Source: Tissierella sp. P1
GTDB taxonomy: Bacteria > Bacillota > Clostridia > Tissierellales > Tissierellaceae
Direction of reading: 5' to 3'
DNA: 64,000 nucleotides
NCBI RefSeq assembly: GCF_002266425.1
Contig: NZ_NPMN01000009.1
Location: 62,001-126,000 of the forward strand
Part shown: piece by piece, positions 7,521 to 16,163 of the stretch
Position numbering within the stretch: position 1 is the stretch's first letter
How the letters are laid out: each line of letters begins with the position of its first letter
Notes under the pieces: model-generated
Seen by the model: the letters and a program-made list of their open reading frames with translations, nothing else
Databases searched by the model: none
What the model was told of the DNA's origin: nothing
Position numbers and translations under genes: made by a program

Positions 7521-8978
7521 ATGTATCCAGATTATGAAGAATTTAAAAGATTAAGTAAAGAAAGAAAAATAATTTCCATTTCATTGGAAATAGATGGTGA
7601 TATGGAAACACCTATTTCTTTATTTAGTAAGTTATGCAAATGTAAAAAGACCTTTCTATTAGAAAGTGTTGAAGGAGGAATTAAGTGGGGCAGATATTCT
7701 TATATGGGAAGAAATCCTTTTATGGAGATTATGGCTTATGGCAATGAAATTACAATAATTAAAGGGAATGAGACAATAAATAAAGAGGGAGACGCCCTTA
7801 AAATTGTGCAAGAAATTATGGATGAATATAAGATGGCTTCATTAGAAAGTCTAGAAGACTTTACAGCTGGAGCTGTAGGTTTTATAGGTTATGATTTAAT
7901 AAAGAATACCTATGGAGTAGAGAATACAAATAAAGATAGCATAAAAACTCCAGATTTACATCTTTTATTACCTAAAGATATTATTATCTATGATCATATA
8001 ACACAAAGGATAAGGATAGTTGTAAATCTAGAAGCAGATGACTCCTTAAAAAAAATATATGAAGAAGGAGTATTGAAGCTAGAAAAAATAAAAGAAGAAA
8101 TACTGGAAAATAAACTTTATATAGAGAAAGAAACAAAGTCATATATGGAAGAAGTTAATTATACCAGCAATGAAACAAAGGAAAGTTTTATGAAAAAGGT
8201 TTTAGAAACTAAGGATTATATAAGAAATGGAGAAGTATCACAAGTGGTTTTATCTCAAAGATTTGATTTTCATACAAAAATTGATCCTTTTAGGATTTAT
8301 AGAAAACTAAGAAAATTAAATCCTTCTCCATATATGTATTATATAGATTTTGGATTTTATCATATAGTTGGGTCTTCACCCGAAATGTTGGTGAAAATAA
8401 ATCAAGATAGGGTAGAAACCTGTCCTATTGCGGGGACAAGACCGAGGGGTAAAAATTTAGAGGAAGATAAATTTTATATAAATAGTTTATTAGGAGATGA
8501 AAAGGAACGAAGTGAGCATTTGATGCTAGTAGATTTATCTAAAGAAGATTTAGAAAAAATATCAGAGAATGGAAGCGTTGAAGTGAAGCAGTTCATGGAG
8601 GTACAAAAATATTCTCATGTAATGCATATAGTATCCCATGTAATAGGAAAAATGAAAAAGGGTTTAAATCATTATGATGTTATAAAGACTTGTGCACCAG
8701 CAGGAACTGTGTCTGGAGCAGCAAAATTAAGAGCATTAGAAATTATAGAGAAACTGGAAAATGAGAAAAGAGGAATATATGCAGGGGCTATAGGATATCT
8801 GGGATTTGATGGGAATATGGATATTTGCATCGCCATAAGGACTATAGTATTCAAGGATAATATGGCATATATACAAGCCGGTGCTGGAATTGTTGCAGAT
8901 TCAAATCCCGAAAGTGAATATGAAGAAACCTTAAGGAAAGCAAAGGCTCTTATGGAGTGTGTTAGAAATGAGGTGTAA
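7521..8978 (+). CDS. trpE: Anthranilate synthase component I
   Basis: TrpE converts chorismate to anthranilate, the first committed step of tryptophan synthesis. The N-terminal domain has LLES (in FLLESVEGG), the tryptophan feedback-binding motif. The C-terminal chorismate-binding domain has IAGTRPRG, DEKERSEHLMLVDL and GAGIVADSNPESEYEET. At 485 residues it is full length. The start ATG follows a GGGGGG ribosome site. It is the first gene behind the T-box. The usual glutamine amidotransferase partner TrpG is not next to it nor fused to TrpD, so it must borrow a PabA/TrpG protein encoded elsewhere or use free ammonia. A para-aminobenzoate synthase role is unlikely given the trp context and LLES motif. 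Confidence 0.95.
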   Translation: MYPDYEEFKRLSKERKIISISLEIDGDMETPISLFSKLCKCKKTFLLESVEGGIKWGRYSYMGRNPFMEIMAYGNEITIIKGNETINKEGDALKIVQEIMDEYKMASLESLEDFTAGAVGFIGYDLIKNTYGVENTNKDSIKTPDLHLLLPKDIIIYDHITQRIRIVVNLEADDSLKKIYEEGVLKLEKIKEEILENKLYIEKETKSYMEEVNYTSNETKESFMKKVLETKDYIRNGEVSQVVLSQRFDFHTKIDPFRIYRKLRKLNPSPYMYYIDFGFYHIVGSSPEMLVKINQDRVETCPIAGTRPRGKNLEEDKFYINSLLGDEKERSEHLMLVDLSKEDLEKISENGSVEVKQFMEVQKYSHVMHIVSHVIGKMKKGLNHYDVIKTCAPAGTVSGAAKLRALEIIEKLENEKRGIYAGAIGYLGFDGNMDICIAIRTIVFKDNMAYIQAGAGIVADSNPESEYEETLRKAKALMECVRNEV

Positions 8979-8981
8979 ATC

Positions 8982-9998
8982 ATGCAATTAGCAATAGATA
9001 AGGTTATAAATTATGAGGATCTGACAGAAGATGAGATGCTTGAGGTGATGAATACCATTATGGAGGGAAAAGCTACTCCCTCCCAGATAGGAGGAATCCT
9101 TGCTGGTCTCCGTATGAAGGGTGAGACCATAGAAGAAATCCTCGGTGCTGCTAAGGTTATGAGAGAAAAGGCTGCAAAAATTCAAACAAATAGTAGCTAC
9201 ACAGTAGATACCTGTGGAACTGGCGGTGATAAAAGAAATACATTTAATATTTCAACAGCATCGGCCTTTATAGCAGCTGCTGCATCAGTGACCATTGTAA
9301 AACATGGAAATAGATCTGTTTCCAGCAAATGTGGAAGTGCAGATGTATTGGAAAGGTTAGGAGTCAATATAGATCTTTATCCCATAGCTGTTAAAAAGTG
9401 CATAGATGAACTGCAAATAGGATTTATATTTGCTCCAAATTTTCATCAGACTATGAAATACGCTATAAATCCTCGTAGGGAGTTAGGGATAAGAACTATA
9501 TTTAATGTTCTAGGGCCTTTAACTAATCCTGCAAATCCTAAAGGGCAAGTCCTCGGTGTGTTTAATGAAAATCTTACATCTATTTTGGCAAACGTTCTAA
9601 GGAAATTAGGTTTGAAGAGGGCTATGGTAGTCTATGGCATGGATGGATTAGATGAGATTACTATTACTGCAAAGACTAAGGTATCTGAACTGAAAGATAA
9701 TAAAATTCACGAATATTATTTAGATCCTAACGATTATGGTATCTCCTTCGCTAAAATTGAAGAAGTTGAAGGAGGAGACCCAGAAGAAAACGCAAAGATC
9801 TTGTTAAATATATTAAAGGGTGAGAAGGGACCTAAACGTGACATGGTTTTATTAAATGCAGGTGCAGCTATGTATGTAGGAAATGTAGTGAATTCTCTGG
9901 GAGAAGGAATAGACAAATCTAAGGAGATGATAGATAAAGGACTTGCATTGGAGAAATTAAATCAACTGATTAAACTTAGTCAGGAGTTGAGGAAATGA
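8982..9998 (+). CDS. trpD: Anthranilate phosphoribosyltransferase
   Basis: TrpD transfers phosphoribose from PRPP to anthranilate. The signature is clear: DTCGTGGD for PRPP binding, NISTASAF, KHGNRSVSSKCGSADVLE for anthranilate and metal contacts, and RRELGIRTIFN. At 338 residues it is the free-standing form, without the TrpG domain fused in some bacteria. The ATG lies 3 nt after the trpE stop and the last codon overlaps trpC by an ATGA junction, so translation is coupled along the operon. Confidence 0.95.
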   Translation: MQLAIDKVINYEDLTEDEMLEVMNTIMEGKATPSQIGGILAGLRMKGETIEEILGAAKVMREKAAKIQTNSSYTVDTCGTGGDKRNTFNISTASAFIAAAASVTIVKHGNRSVSSKCGSADVLERLGVNIDLYPIAVKKCIDELQIGFIFAPNFHQTMKYAINPRRELGIRTIFNVLGPLTNPANPKGQVLGVFNENLTSILANVLRKLGLKRAMVVYGMDGLDEITITAKTKVSELKDNKIHEYYLDPNDYGISFAKIEEVEGGDPEENAKILLNILKGEKGPKRDMVLLNAGAAMYVGNVVNSLGEGIDKSKEMIDKGLALEKLNQLIKLSQELRK

Positions 9999-10768
9999 TA
10001 TTAGAGGAAATTATCTCTTTAAAGAGAATAAGATTAGAGATAGAGAAGGAGATTGTGCCTCTTGAAAAGCTGAAAAGCCAAATTAAAAACATGGATATCA
10101 GAGACTTCAAGAAAGCCATAGAGAACATAGGAAAATTAAATATAATAGGGGAAGTAAAGAAGGCTTCCCCTTCAAAGGGAATTATAAGAGAAGATTTTGA
10201 CCCTATATTCGTGAGTAGAATCTATGACAAAAATCAGATAGATGCAATTTCTGTATTGACTGAAGAAAGCTTCTTTTTAGGAAAAGGTGAATATTTATCG
10301 ATGATAAAACAAGAAACAAAAGTACCTATACTTAGAAAAGATTTTATAATCGATTCATATCAGATATATCAGTCCAGATTATTAGGAGCAGATGCCATTT
10401 TGCTTATTGCATCCCTCCTAACTAAAAAGCAATTAGATGAATTTCAAAAAATAGCCAAGGACATTAATCTTCAGTGCCTAGTCGAAATCCATAATTTAAA
10501 AGAGCTAGAAAAGGTATTAGATGCAGGGGCAGATATAATCGGGATTAACAATAGAAACTTAGAGACCTTTGAAGTAAAGCTTGAAACTACAGAAAAATTA
10601 ATAGGCTATATACCAAAGGATAAAGTAATTGTTAGTGAAAGTGGTATTTCTAATAAAAGGGATATGGAGTATCTAGAATCCATAGGTGTAGATGGTGTTC
10701 TAATTGGGGAGAGCTTTATGAAATCTAAATCTATTGAGGATAAGATAAAAGAACTAAGAGGTGAATAA
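9995..10768 (+). CDS. trpC: Indole-3-glycerol phosphate synthase
   Basis: TrpC closes the indole ring by decarboxylating carboxyphenylamino-deoxyribulose phosphate. This is a (beta/alpha)8 barrel with EVKKASPSKG near residue 50, VLTEESFF, LRKDFIID, GINNRNL and SESGI, which include the family's catalytic lysines and glutamates. At 257 residues it is the monofunctional form, with trpF as a separate gene. The ATG overlaps the trpD stop (ATGA), and its end overlaps or abuts trpF. Confidence 0.95.
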   Translation: MILEEIISLKRIRLEIEKEIVPLEKLKSQIKNMDIRDFKKAIENIGKLNIIGEVKKASPSKGIIREDFDPIFVSRIYDKNQIDAISVLTEESFFLGKGEYLSMIKQETKVPILRKDFIIDSYQIYQSRLLGADAILLIASLLTKKQLDEFQKIAKDINLQCLVEIHNLKELEKVLDAGADIIGINNRNLETFEVKLETTEKLIGYIPKDKVIVSESGISNKRDMEYLESIGVDGVLIGESFMKSKSIEDKIKELRGE

Positions 10769-10769
10769 T

Positions 10770-11372
10770 TTGGTAGAGATAAAGATCTGTGGATTGAGAA
10801 GATATGAGGATATAGATTATGTAAATAAATTAAGACCAGAATATATAGGATTTGTATTTGCAAAAAGTAAGAGACAAATTGACCCTTATATGGCAAGGAG
10901 ATTAGTAGATAGATTAAATAAAGATATAAAAAAAGTTGGTGTATTTCTAAATCATTCTCTAGAAGAAGTAAAAGAAATAGAAAAACTTTGTCACCTTGAT
11001 GTACTTCAATTCCATGGAGATGAAAGTTCTAGTTATTGTAGTTGTTTTGAGAATGAAGTATGGAAATCCTTTCTTATAAGAGATGAAAATAGCCTAGAAT
11101 TATTAGAAAAATATAGGGTTGATAAGTATCTTTTGGATACTTGGATAGAAGGGGAAGCTGGGGGGACAGGAAAAAGGTTTAATTGGGAATTAGCTACAGA
11201 GATTGGTAAAACTAAATCCATAGTTTTAGCAGGGGGATTATGTTCGGAAAACATCAGAAATGCTATAGGGATAGTTAGACCTGCAGTAGTAGATGTAAGC
11301 TCTGGGGTGGAGATAGAAGGACATAAGGATTATGGAAAGATAAAAGATTTTATAGAGAGAGTAAGGGGATGA
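10770..11372 (+). CDS. trpF: Phosphoribosylanthranilate isomerase
   Basis: TrpF isomerises phosphoribosylanthranilate to the substrate of TrpC. The motifs KICGLRR (with the catalytic cysteine), [20 protein letters not shown] and LAGGL with DVSSGVE identify the family. At about 200 residues it has the normal size. I prefer TTG at 10770, giving LVEIKICG, because AGAGGTG lies at 10757-10763; an in-frame GTG at 10761 is inside that site. The gene follows the usual pathway order and overlaps or nearly touches its neighbours. Confidence 0.92.
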   Translation: MVEIKICGLRRYEDIDYVNKLRPEYIGFVFAKSKRQIDPYMARRLVDRLNKDIKKVGVFLNHSLEEVKEIEKLCHLDVLQFHGDESSSYCSCFENEVWKSFLIRDENSLELLEKYRVDKYLLDTWIEGEAGGTGKRFNWELATEIGKTKSIVLAGGLCSENIRNAIGIVRPAVVDVSSGVEIEGHKDYGKIKDFIERVRG

Positions 11373-11377
11373 TTTAT

Positions 11378-12559
11378 ATGAATAAGAGGTTTGGACAATT
11401 TGGTGGGCAGTTCGTACCTGAAACTTTAATGAATCCATTGATCGAGCTGGAAAAATCATTTATTAGTATAAAAGATGATGAGAATTTTAAAAAGGAATAT
11501 ATGTATTATTGTCAAGAGTATTCTGGAAGACCTACTCCATTATATTATGCGGAGAATCTAACAAAAAAACTAGGTGGAGGTAAGATTTATCTAAAGAGAG
11601 AGGACTTAAACCATACTGGAGCTCACAAGATAAATAATGTAATTGGTCAAGTACTACTTGCTAGAAGAATGGGAAAAAAGAAAATAATAGCAGAAACAGG
11701 TGCAGGACAGCATGGAGTGGCTACGGCTACTATTTGTGCAATGTTTGATATTCCCTGTGAAGTTTTTATGGGGGAGGAAGATATAAAAAGGCAAGGGTTA
11801 AATGTTTTGAAGATGAAGATGTTGGGGGCTAAAATAAACTCTGTAGCTTCTGGTACAAGAACCTTGAAGGATGCTACTAATGAGGCTATTAGACATTGGG
11901 TTACTAATCCAGAAGATACTTTTTATGTAATTGGATCAGTAGTAGGGCCCCATCCTTATCCTACAATGGTGAGAGATTTTCAAAGGATTATAGGAGATGA
12001 AGTGAAGGAACAAATTATGGAAAAGGAAGGTAGATTACCAGATTATTTAATAGCTTGTGTAGGTGGAGGAAGTAATGCAATGGGTTTATTCTATCCTTTT
12101 ATTGAAGAAAAAGTAGAGATGTATGGTGTTGAAGCAGGAGGAAAGGGAATAGATACAGAATATCATGCAGCTAGTATTTCCAAAGGTAGATTAGGAATCA
12201 TACATGGAATGATGACTTATTTGTTGCAGGATGAAAATGGACAGATTAAACCAGTACATTCAATATCAGCAGGCCTTGATTATCCAGGGATTGGTCCAGA
12301 ACATGCATATTTTTACTCTATAAGAAGAATTAAATATGTAGCCATCAATGATAATGAGGCAATAGAAGCTTTTCGATATTTAACTAAGACAGAAGGAATT
12401 ATACCTGCTTTGGAAAGTGCTCATGCTATAGCATATTTAATGAAGTTAGCTAGACAAATAGATAAAGAAGATATTATTGTAGTGAATTTGTCAGGAAGAG
12501 GAGACAAGGACATGGATACATTGCTTAATGTATTGGGGGAATTGAAAGATGGACAGTAG
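11378..12559 (+). CDS. trpB: Tryptophan synthase beta chain
   Basis: TrpB condenses indole with serine using pyridoxal phosphate. NHTGAHKIN contains the PLP lysine, GAGQHG the catalytic glutamine region, and GGGSNA the phosphate-binding loop; these place it in the classic TrpB1 type. The start is best at ATG 11378 ([10 protein letters not shown]), 9 nt after AAGGGG; the upstream in-frame ATG at 11369 abuts that site. It overlaps trpA by 11 nt, as expected for subunits that assemble into an alpha2-beta2 complex with an indole tunnel. Confidence 0.95.
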   Translation: MNKRFGQFGGQFVPETLMNPLIELEKSFISIKDDENFKKEYMYYCQEYSGRPTPLYYAENLTKKLGGGKIYLKREDLNHTGAHKINNVIGQVLLARRMGKKKIIAETGAGQHGVATATICAMFDIPCEVFMGEEDIKRQGLNVLKMKMLGAKINSVASGTRTLKDATNEAIRHWVTNPEDTFYVIGSVVGPHPYPTMVRDFQRIIGDEVKEQIMEKEGRLPDYLIACVGGGSNAMGLFYPFIEEKVEMYGVEAGGKGIDTEYHAASISKGRLGIIHGMMTYLLQDENGQIKPVHSISAGLDYPGIGPEHAYFYSIRRIKYVAINDNEAIEAFRYLTKTEGIIPALESAHAIAYLMKLARQIDKEDIIVVNLSGRGDKDMDTLLNVLGELKDGQ

Positions 12560-13346
12560 GATAAAGAAAAAATTTGATGAAATTAAAGAGGAAAAAAGAA
12601 AAGCCCTAATTACTTATATTACATCAGGAGATCCTGCATTGGATAAAACCATAGAATTAGTTTTGGCAATGGAAAAAGCAGGAGCCGACATTATTGAATT
12701 AGGGATTCCATATTCAGATCCTTTAGCAGACGGGCCTGTTATACAGAGAGCTTCATCAAGGGCTTTAAGCCAAGGTACTAATGTGGAAACTATTTTTTCA
12801 ATGGTGTCAGCACTAAGATGTAAAACGGAAATTCCTCTGATCTTCTTGGTGTATTATAATACGATTTTTTCTTATGGAGTAAAAAGATTTTTAAATGGAT
12901 GTAAAAAATGTGGAATAGATGGTTTGATTATCCCAGACATTCCTTTAGAGGAGAGAAAAATATTAAGCGAAATGATGAGGGATTATTCTATTGATTTAAT
13001 AGTCCTAGTTGCTCCAACTTCTCATAGTCGTATAGAAGCAATAGTTAAAGAAGGAAAAGGATTTATTTATTGCATTTCTTCAAAGGGCATTACAGGAATG
13101 AGAGAATCCTTTGATGAAGGACTGGTAGATCTCTTGGAAGAAATAAAAAAACATTCAAACATTCCTACAGTCGTTGGTTTTGGTATATCTGATGTAAAGA
13201 GCGTAAAGAAATTAAAGGATTTAGCTGATGGACTAATAGTTGGAAGTGCAATTGTCAAAGAAATAGAGAAGGAAATAGAATCGGATAATATTGAGGGAAG
13301 AGTTTTTGAGTTTGTAAAAAGTTTAAAAGAAGCAATTGATGAGTAA
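12549..13346 (+). CDS. trpA: Tryptophan synthase alpha chain
   Basis: TrpA cleaves indole-3-glycerol phosphate and passes indole to Trp[17 protein letters not shown] holds the catalytic glutamate and aspartate, GLIIPDIP and [10 protein letters not shown] are conserved barrel loops, and VGFGIS forms the phosphate site. At 265 residues it is complete. The start codon lies inside the 3' end of trpB, so the two are coupled. It is the last tryptophan-specific gene before the two common-pathway genes. Confidence 0.95.
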   Translation: MDSRIKKKFDEIKEEKRKALITYITSGDPALDKTIELVLAMEKAGADIIELGIPYSDPLADGPVIQRASSRALSQGTNVETIFSMVSALRCKTEIPLIFLVYYNTIFSYGVKRFLNGCKKCGIDGLIIPDIPLEERKILSEMMRDYSIDLIVLVAPTSHSRIEAIVKEGKGFIYCISSKGITGMRESFDEGLVDLLEEIKKHSNIPTVVGFGISDVKSVKKLKDLADGLIVGSAIVKEIEKEIESDNIEGRVFEFVKSLKEAIDE

Positions 13347-13358
13347 GGGGGGAGGTTC

Positions 13359-14180
13359 ATGGAGATAGGTCTTAATAAGGTGAATAGAATTTTGCAGCCA
13401 ATAAACTCAATTATAAATGTCGGTAGAAATACCATAGGCGGTAAGGAAGTAGCAATAATAGCTGGACCCTGTTCAGTAGAAAGTGAGGAACAAATATTAA
13501 GCATAGCTGAAAAAGTAAAAACATCAGGGGCTGCTTTCTTAAGAGGGGGTATTTTTAAGCCAAGGACTTCCCCTTATAGCTTTCAGGGGTTAGGTGAAAC
13601 TGGACTAGAGATGCTAAAGATAGCCAGAGAGAAAACAGGACTTCCTATTGTAACAGAGCTTATGTCATTAGATTATCTAGATAAATTTATAGAGGATGTG
13701 GATGTTATTCAGATTGGAGCAAGAAATATGCAAAACTATCCTCTTTTAAAAGAACTAGGTAAGACGAAGAAACCCGTACTTTTAAAAAGAGGAATGTCAG
13801 CTACCATAGAAGAGTTTTTGATGGCTGCTGAATATATTATGCTGGAAGGAAATGAAAATGTAGTTTTATGTGAAAGAGGGATTAGGACTTTTGAAAGATA
13901 TACAAGGAATACTTTGGATTTAAGTGCAGTTCCTATAATTAAGAAATTAAGTCATCTTCCAGTAATAGTAGACCCTAGTCATGCTTCTGGTTTGTGGTGG
14001 TTGGTAGAGCCGCTTTCAAAGGCTGCCATAGCAGCAGGGGCAGATGGACTCATCATTGAAGTTCATAATGACCCTATAAATGCAAAATGTGATGGAGAGC
14101 AATCTATAACTCCAGATAGATTTCAAAAACTTATGAAGGATTTAAGGGCTATTGCAAAACTGGAAAATAAACTGTTATAG
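13359..14180 (+). CDS. aroF: 3-Deoxy-7-phosphoheptulonate (DAHP) synthase
   Basis: This enzyme joins phosphoenolpyruvate and erythrose 4-phosphate, the first step of the shikimate pathway. It is the type I-beta form: [55 protein letters not shown] and HNDP carry the metal and PEP contacts. At 273 residues it has no chorismate mutase domain and only a short N-terminal extension, so it lacks an obvious regulatory domain. Its place behind the Trp T-box ties entry of carbon into aromatic synthesis to tryptophan need. A GGGGGAGG site precedes the ATG. Confidence 0.93.
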   Translation: MEIGLNKVNRILQPINSIINVGRNTIGGKEVAIIAGPCSVESEEQILSIAEKVKTSGAAFLRGGIFKPRTSPYSFQGLGETGLEMLKIAREKTGLPIVTELMSLDYLDKFIEDVDVIQIGARNMQNYPLLKELGKTKKPVLLKRGMSATIEEFLMAAEYIMLEGNENVVLCERGIRTFERYTRNTLDLSAVPIIKKLSHLPVIVDPSHASGLWWLVEPLSKAAIAAGADGLIIEVHNDPINAKCDGEQSITPDRFQKLMKDLRAIAKLENKLL

Positions 14181-14234
14181 AAAAGATTATTTCTGTGTTT
14201 AGACCATTAACCTATATAGTAGGAGGATATTTAA

Positions 14235-15359
14235 ATGATTAGATTTTTAACATCAGGAGAATCTCATGGAGATAGTTTGCAGGGAATAATAGATGGGCTT
14301 CCAGCAAATTTATATTTTGATATAGAATATATGAACCATGAGCTTGAAAGAAGGCAAAAAGGATATGGCAGAAGTGAAAGGATGACTATAGAAGAAGATG
14401 AAATAAAAGTTTTATCTGGAATCAATAATTCTTATACCACGGGAAATCCAATATCCATTATAATTAAAAATAGAGGAACTGATGTAGAATTAAGAGAAAT
14501 AACAAGACCTAGACCAGGTCATGGAGACTTAGCAGGTGCCTTAAAGTACAATCAAAAAGGCGGTAGAAATACTTTAGAAAGAGCTAGTGCTAGAGAAACA
14601 GCTATGAGAGTTGCATTGGGGAGCATATGTAAGTTGTTATTAAAGGAATTCAATATATGCATATATAGTCATGTAGTTAAAATTGGAGATATTGAAACTT
14701 CAAAGGGCAATTATAATAATATTAGTAAAGAGGAATTATTAAAAGCAGATGAATCTATTGTGAGAGTCTTAGATAAAGAAGCTGAAAAGCTTATGATAGA
14801 AAAAATAGATAATATAAAAAAAGAAGGAGATACTTTAGGAGGAATTATAGAAGTAATAGGGATGAATATTCCTGTAGGATTAGGAAGTTATATCAGCTGG
14901 GATAGAAGGTTAGATGGAAAGATTGCCTATAGTATAATGAGTATTCCCGGAATAAAAGGAATTGAATTTGGGTTAGGATTTAATACATCTAATAAGGTTG
15001 GCTCAAAAGTACATGATCAGATATACTATGATATAAATGGATACTATAGGAAAACCAATAATGCAGGGGGAATTGAAGGGGGAGTTTCTAATGGAGAAGA
15101 TATAGTATTCAGAGCAATTATGAAACCTATTCCCACCCTGAAGAAGCCTTTGAATACTGTAGATATGGAAACAAAAGAGCATATTCATGCTCAGGTTGAA
15201 AGGACGGATGTTTGTTCTGTACCTTCAGCTAGTATTGTTGCAGAGAATATGTTGGCATATGTATTAGCTAATGAGATGATGATAAAGTTTGGTGGAGATA
15301 GTATAGAAGAACTTAAATATAATTTTGAAAACTATATGACTAGAGTAAAAGCGCAGTAA
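14235..15359 (+). CDS. aroC: Chorismate synthase
   Basis: AroC eliminates phosphate from EPSP to give chorismate, using reduced flavin. The family blocks are present: LTSGESHG at the N-terminus, RRQKGYGRSERM, RPGHGDLAGALKY, GGRNTLERASARETA and GIEGGVSNGEDIV. At 374 residues it is full length. It is the last gene of the trp operon and supplies the substrate used by TrpE. A strong symmetrical terminator lies about 90 bp downstream. A ribosome site AGGAGG precedes the ATG, after a 54-nt gap from aroF. Confidence 0.95.
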   Translation: MIRFLTSGESHGDSLQGIIDGLPANLYFDIEYMNHELERRQKGYGRSERMTIEEDEIKVLSGINNSYTTGNPISIIIKNRGTDVELREITRPRPGHGDLAGALKYNQKGGRNTLERASARETAMRVALGSICKLLLKEFNICIYSHVVKIGDIETSKGNYNNISKEELLKADESIVRVLDKEAEKLMIEKIDNIKKEGDTLGGIIEVIGMNIPVGLGSYISWDRRLDGKIAYSIMSIPGIKGIEFGLGFNTSNKVGSKVHDQIYYDINGYYRKTNNAGGIEGGVSNGEDIVFRAIMKPIPTLKKPLNTVDMETKEHIHAQVERTDVCSVPSASIVAENMLAYVLANEMMIKFGGDSIEELKYNFENYMTRVKAQ

Positions 15360-15447
15360 TATTATGAAGAGTAATAGAGAGTAGATATAAGATAAGACTA
15401 ATTCTACTATGATTCTGAATTTGGTCTGAAATTTCATATTGATCTTT

Positions 15448-15500
15448 AAAAATAATTAAGAAAAAGTATTAAATTTAATACTTTTTCTTAATTATTTTCA
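15448..15500. terminator. trp-aro operon terminator
   Basis: A perfect stem of more than 20 bp (AAAATAATTAAGAAAAAGTATT and its complement) with a short AAATTT loop ends in a T-rich tract. The A- and T-rich flanks allow use on both strands. Confidence 0.85.
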
Positions 15501-16163
15501 ATTTTATTGAATAAATACATCAATATCACTAGAGTGTATTAAAGCGATAAAATGGCATGAAGATTGCATTGTAAATTGTTAGATATGAATATTACTTTTG
15601 ACTATAAGAAATTATAACAAAAGTCAAATATAAGAATATCACGTATGTTAAAGTATTTGTTGCAATATAAGTTTTTAAATTAAGATTTTTTCATTTCAAA
15701 TTATATCTTTCAGACTCAGTTCCTTAGCGTATAGTTTAAAAAATGTAAATTAAAGATTGTTAAAACATGATCTCTAATAACACTGTAATATAACTATTGT
15801 AATCTCTATTATTTAATATCACCTATTATTGAATTAATTGACATATCCTTATTATTTTCAAGATTATAAAAAACAGAGTGATTATTTAGAAGTTGTTTTG
15901 AAAGTACGAAGAAAATATTCGGAATATTCAAAAAATAGGAAGAGTAATAGCTTTATATTTATGAAAGTTAAATGGTATTGACATTATCTATAAATCTATT
16001 AGGTAAAGAAACTATAGAAAAATCATGAACATTATCTCATGAAATCAGTGAGAAAGAAAATATAGCAATTGAATTTTAACTATATTATTCAAGGAGGTGA
16101 CTATTGAATTTTCATTAAGGGTTATTTATAAAATAAAATTATTTTAAAGGAGAGGATTCTATT
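15501..16163. other. Gene-free AT-rich region upstream of the collagenase
   Basis: About 660 bp with no coding signal I can support. It contains a sigma-54-like promoter at 15553-15568, a TTTGACT/AGTCAAA inverted repeat near 15600-15630, and a perfect AAGGAGGTGA at 16091-16100 that is followed only by a 4-codon TTG frame. It may hold the collagenase leader and a decayed gene. Confidence 0.5.
15553..15568 (+). promoter_or_regulatory. Sigma-54-like promoter, orphan
   Basis: TGGCATGAAGATTGCA has GG (15554-15555) and GC (15566-15567) separated by 10 nt, the -24/-12 spacing. No obvious gene starts near it; the next gene is 600 bp away. It resembles the kdd promoter at 47013. Without a nearby activator palindrome it could be chance in AT-rich DNA. 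Confidence 0.4.

Noticed and set aside
16091..16118. Perfect AAGGAGGTGA upstream of the collagenase
   Set aside because: Only a 4-codon TTG frame follows; the collagenase has its own SD at 16148, so this is not called as a gene.
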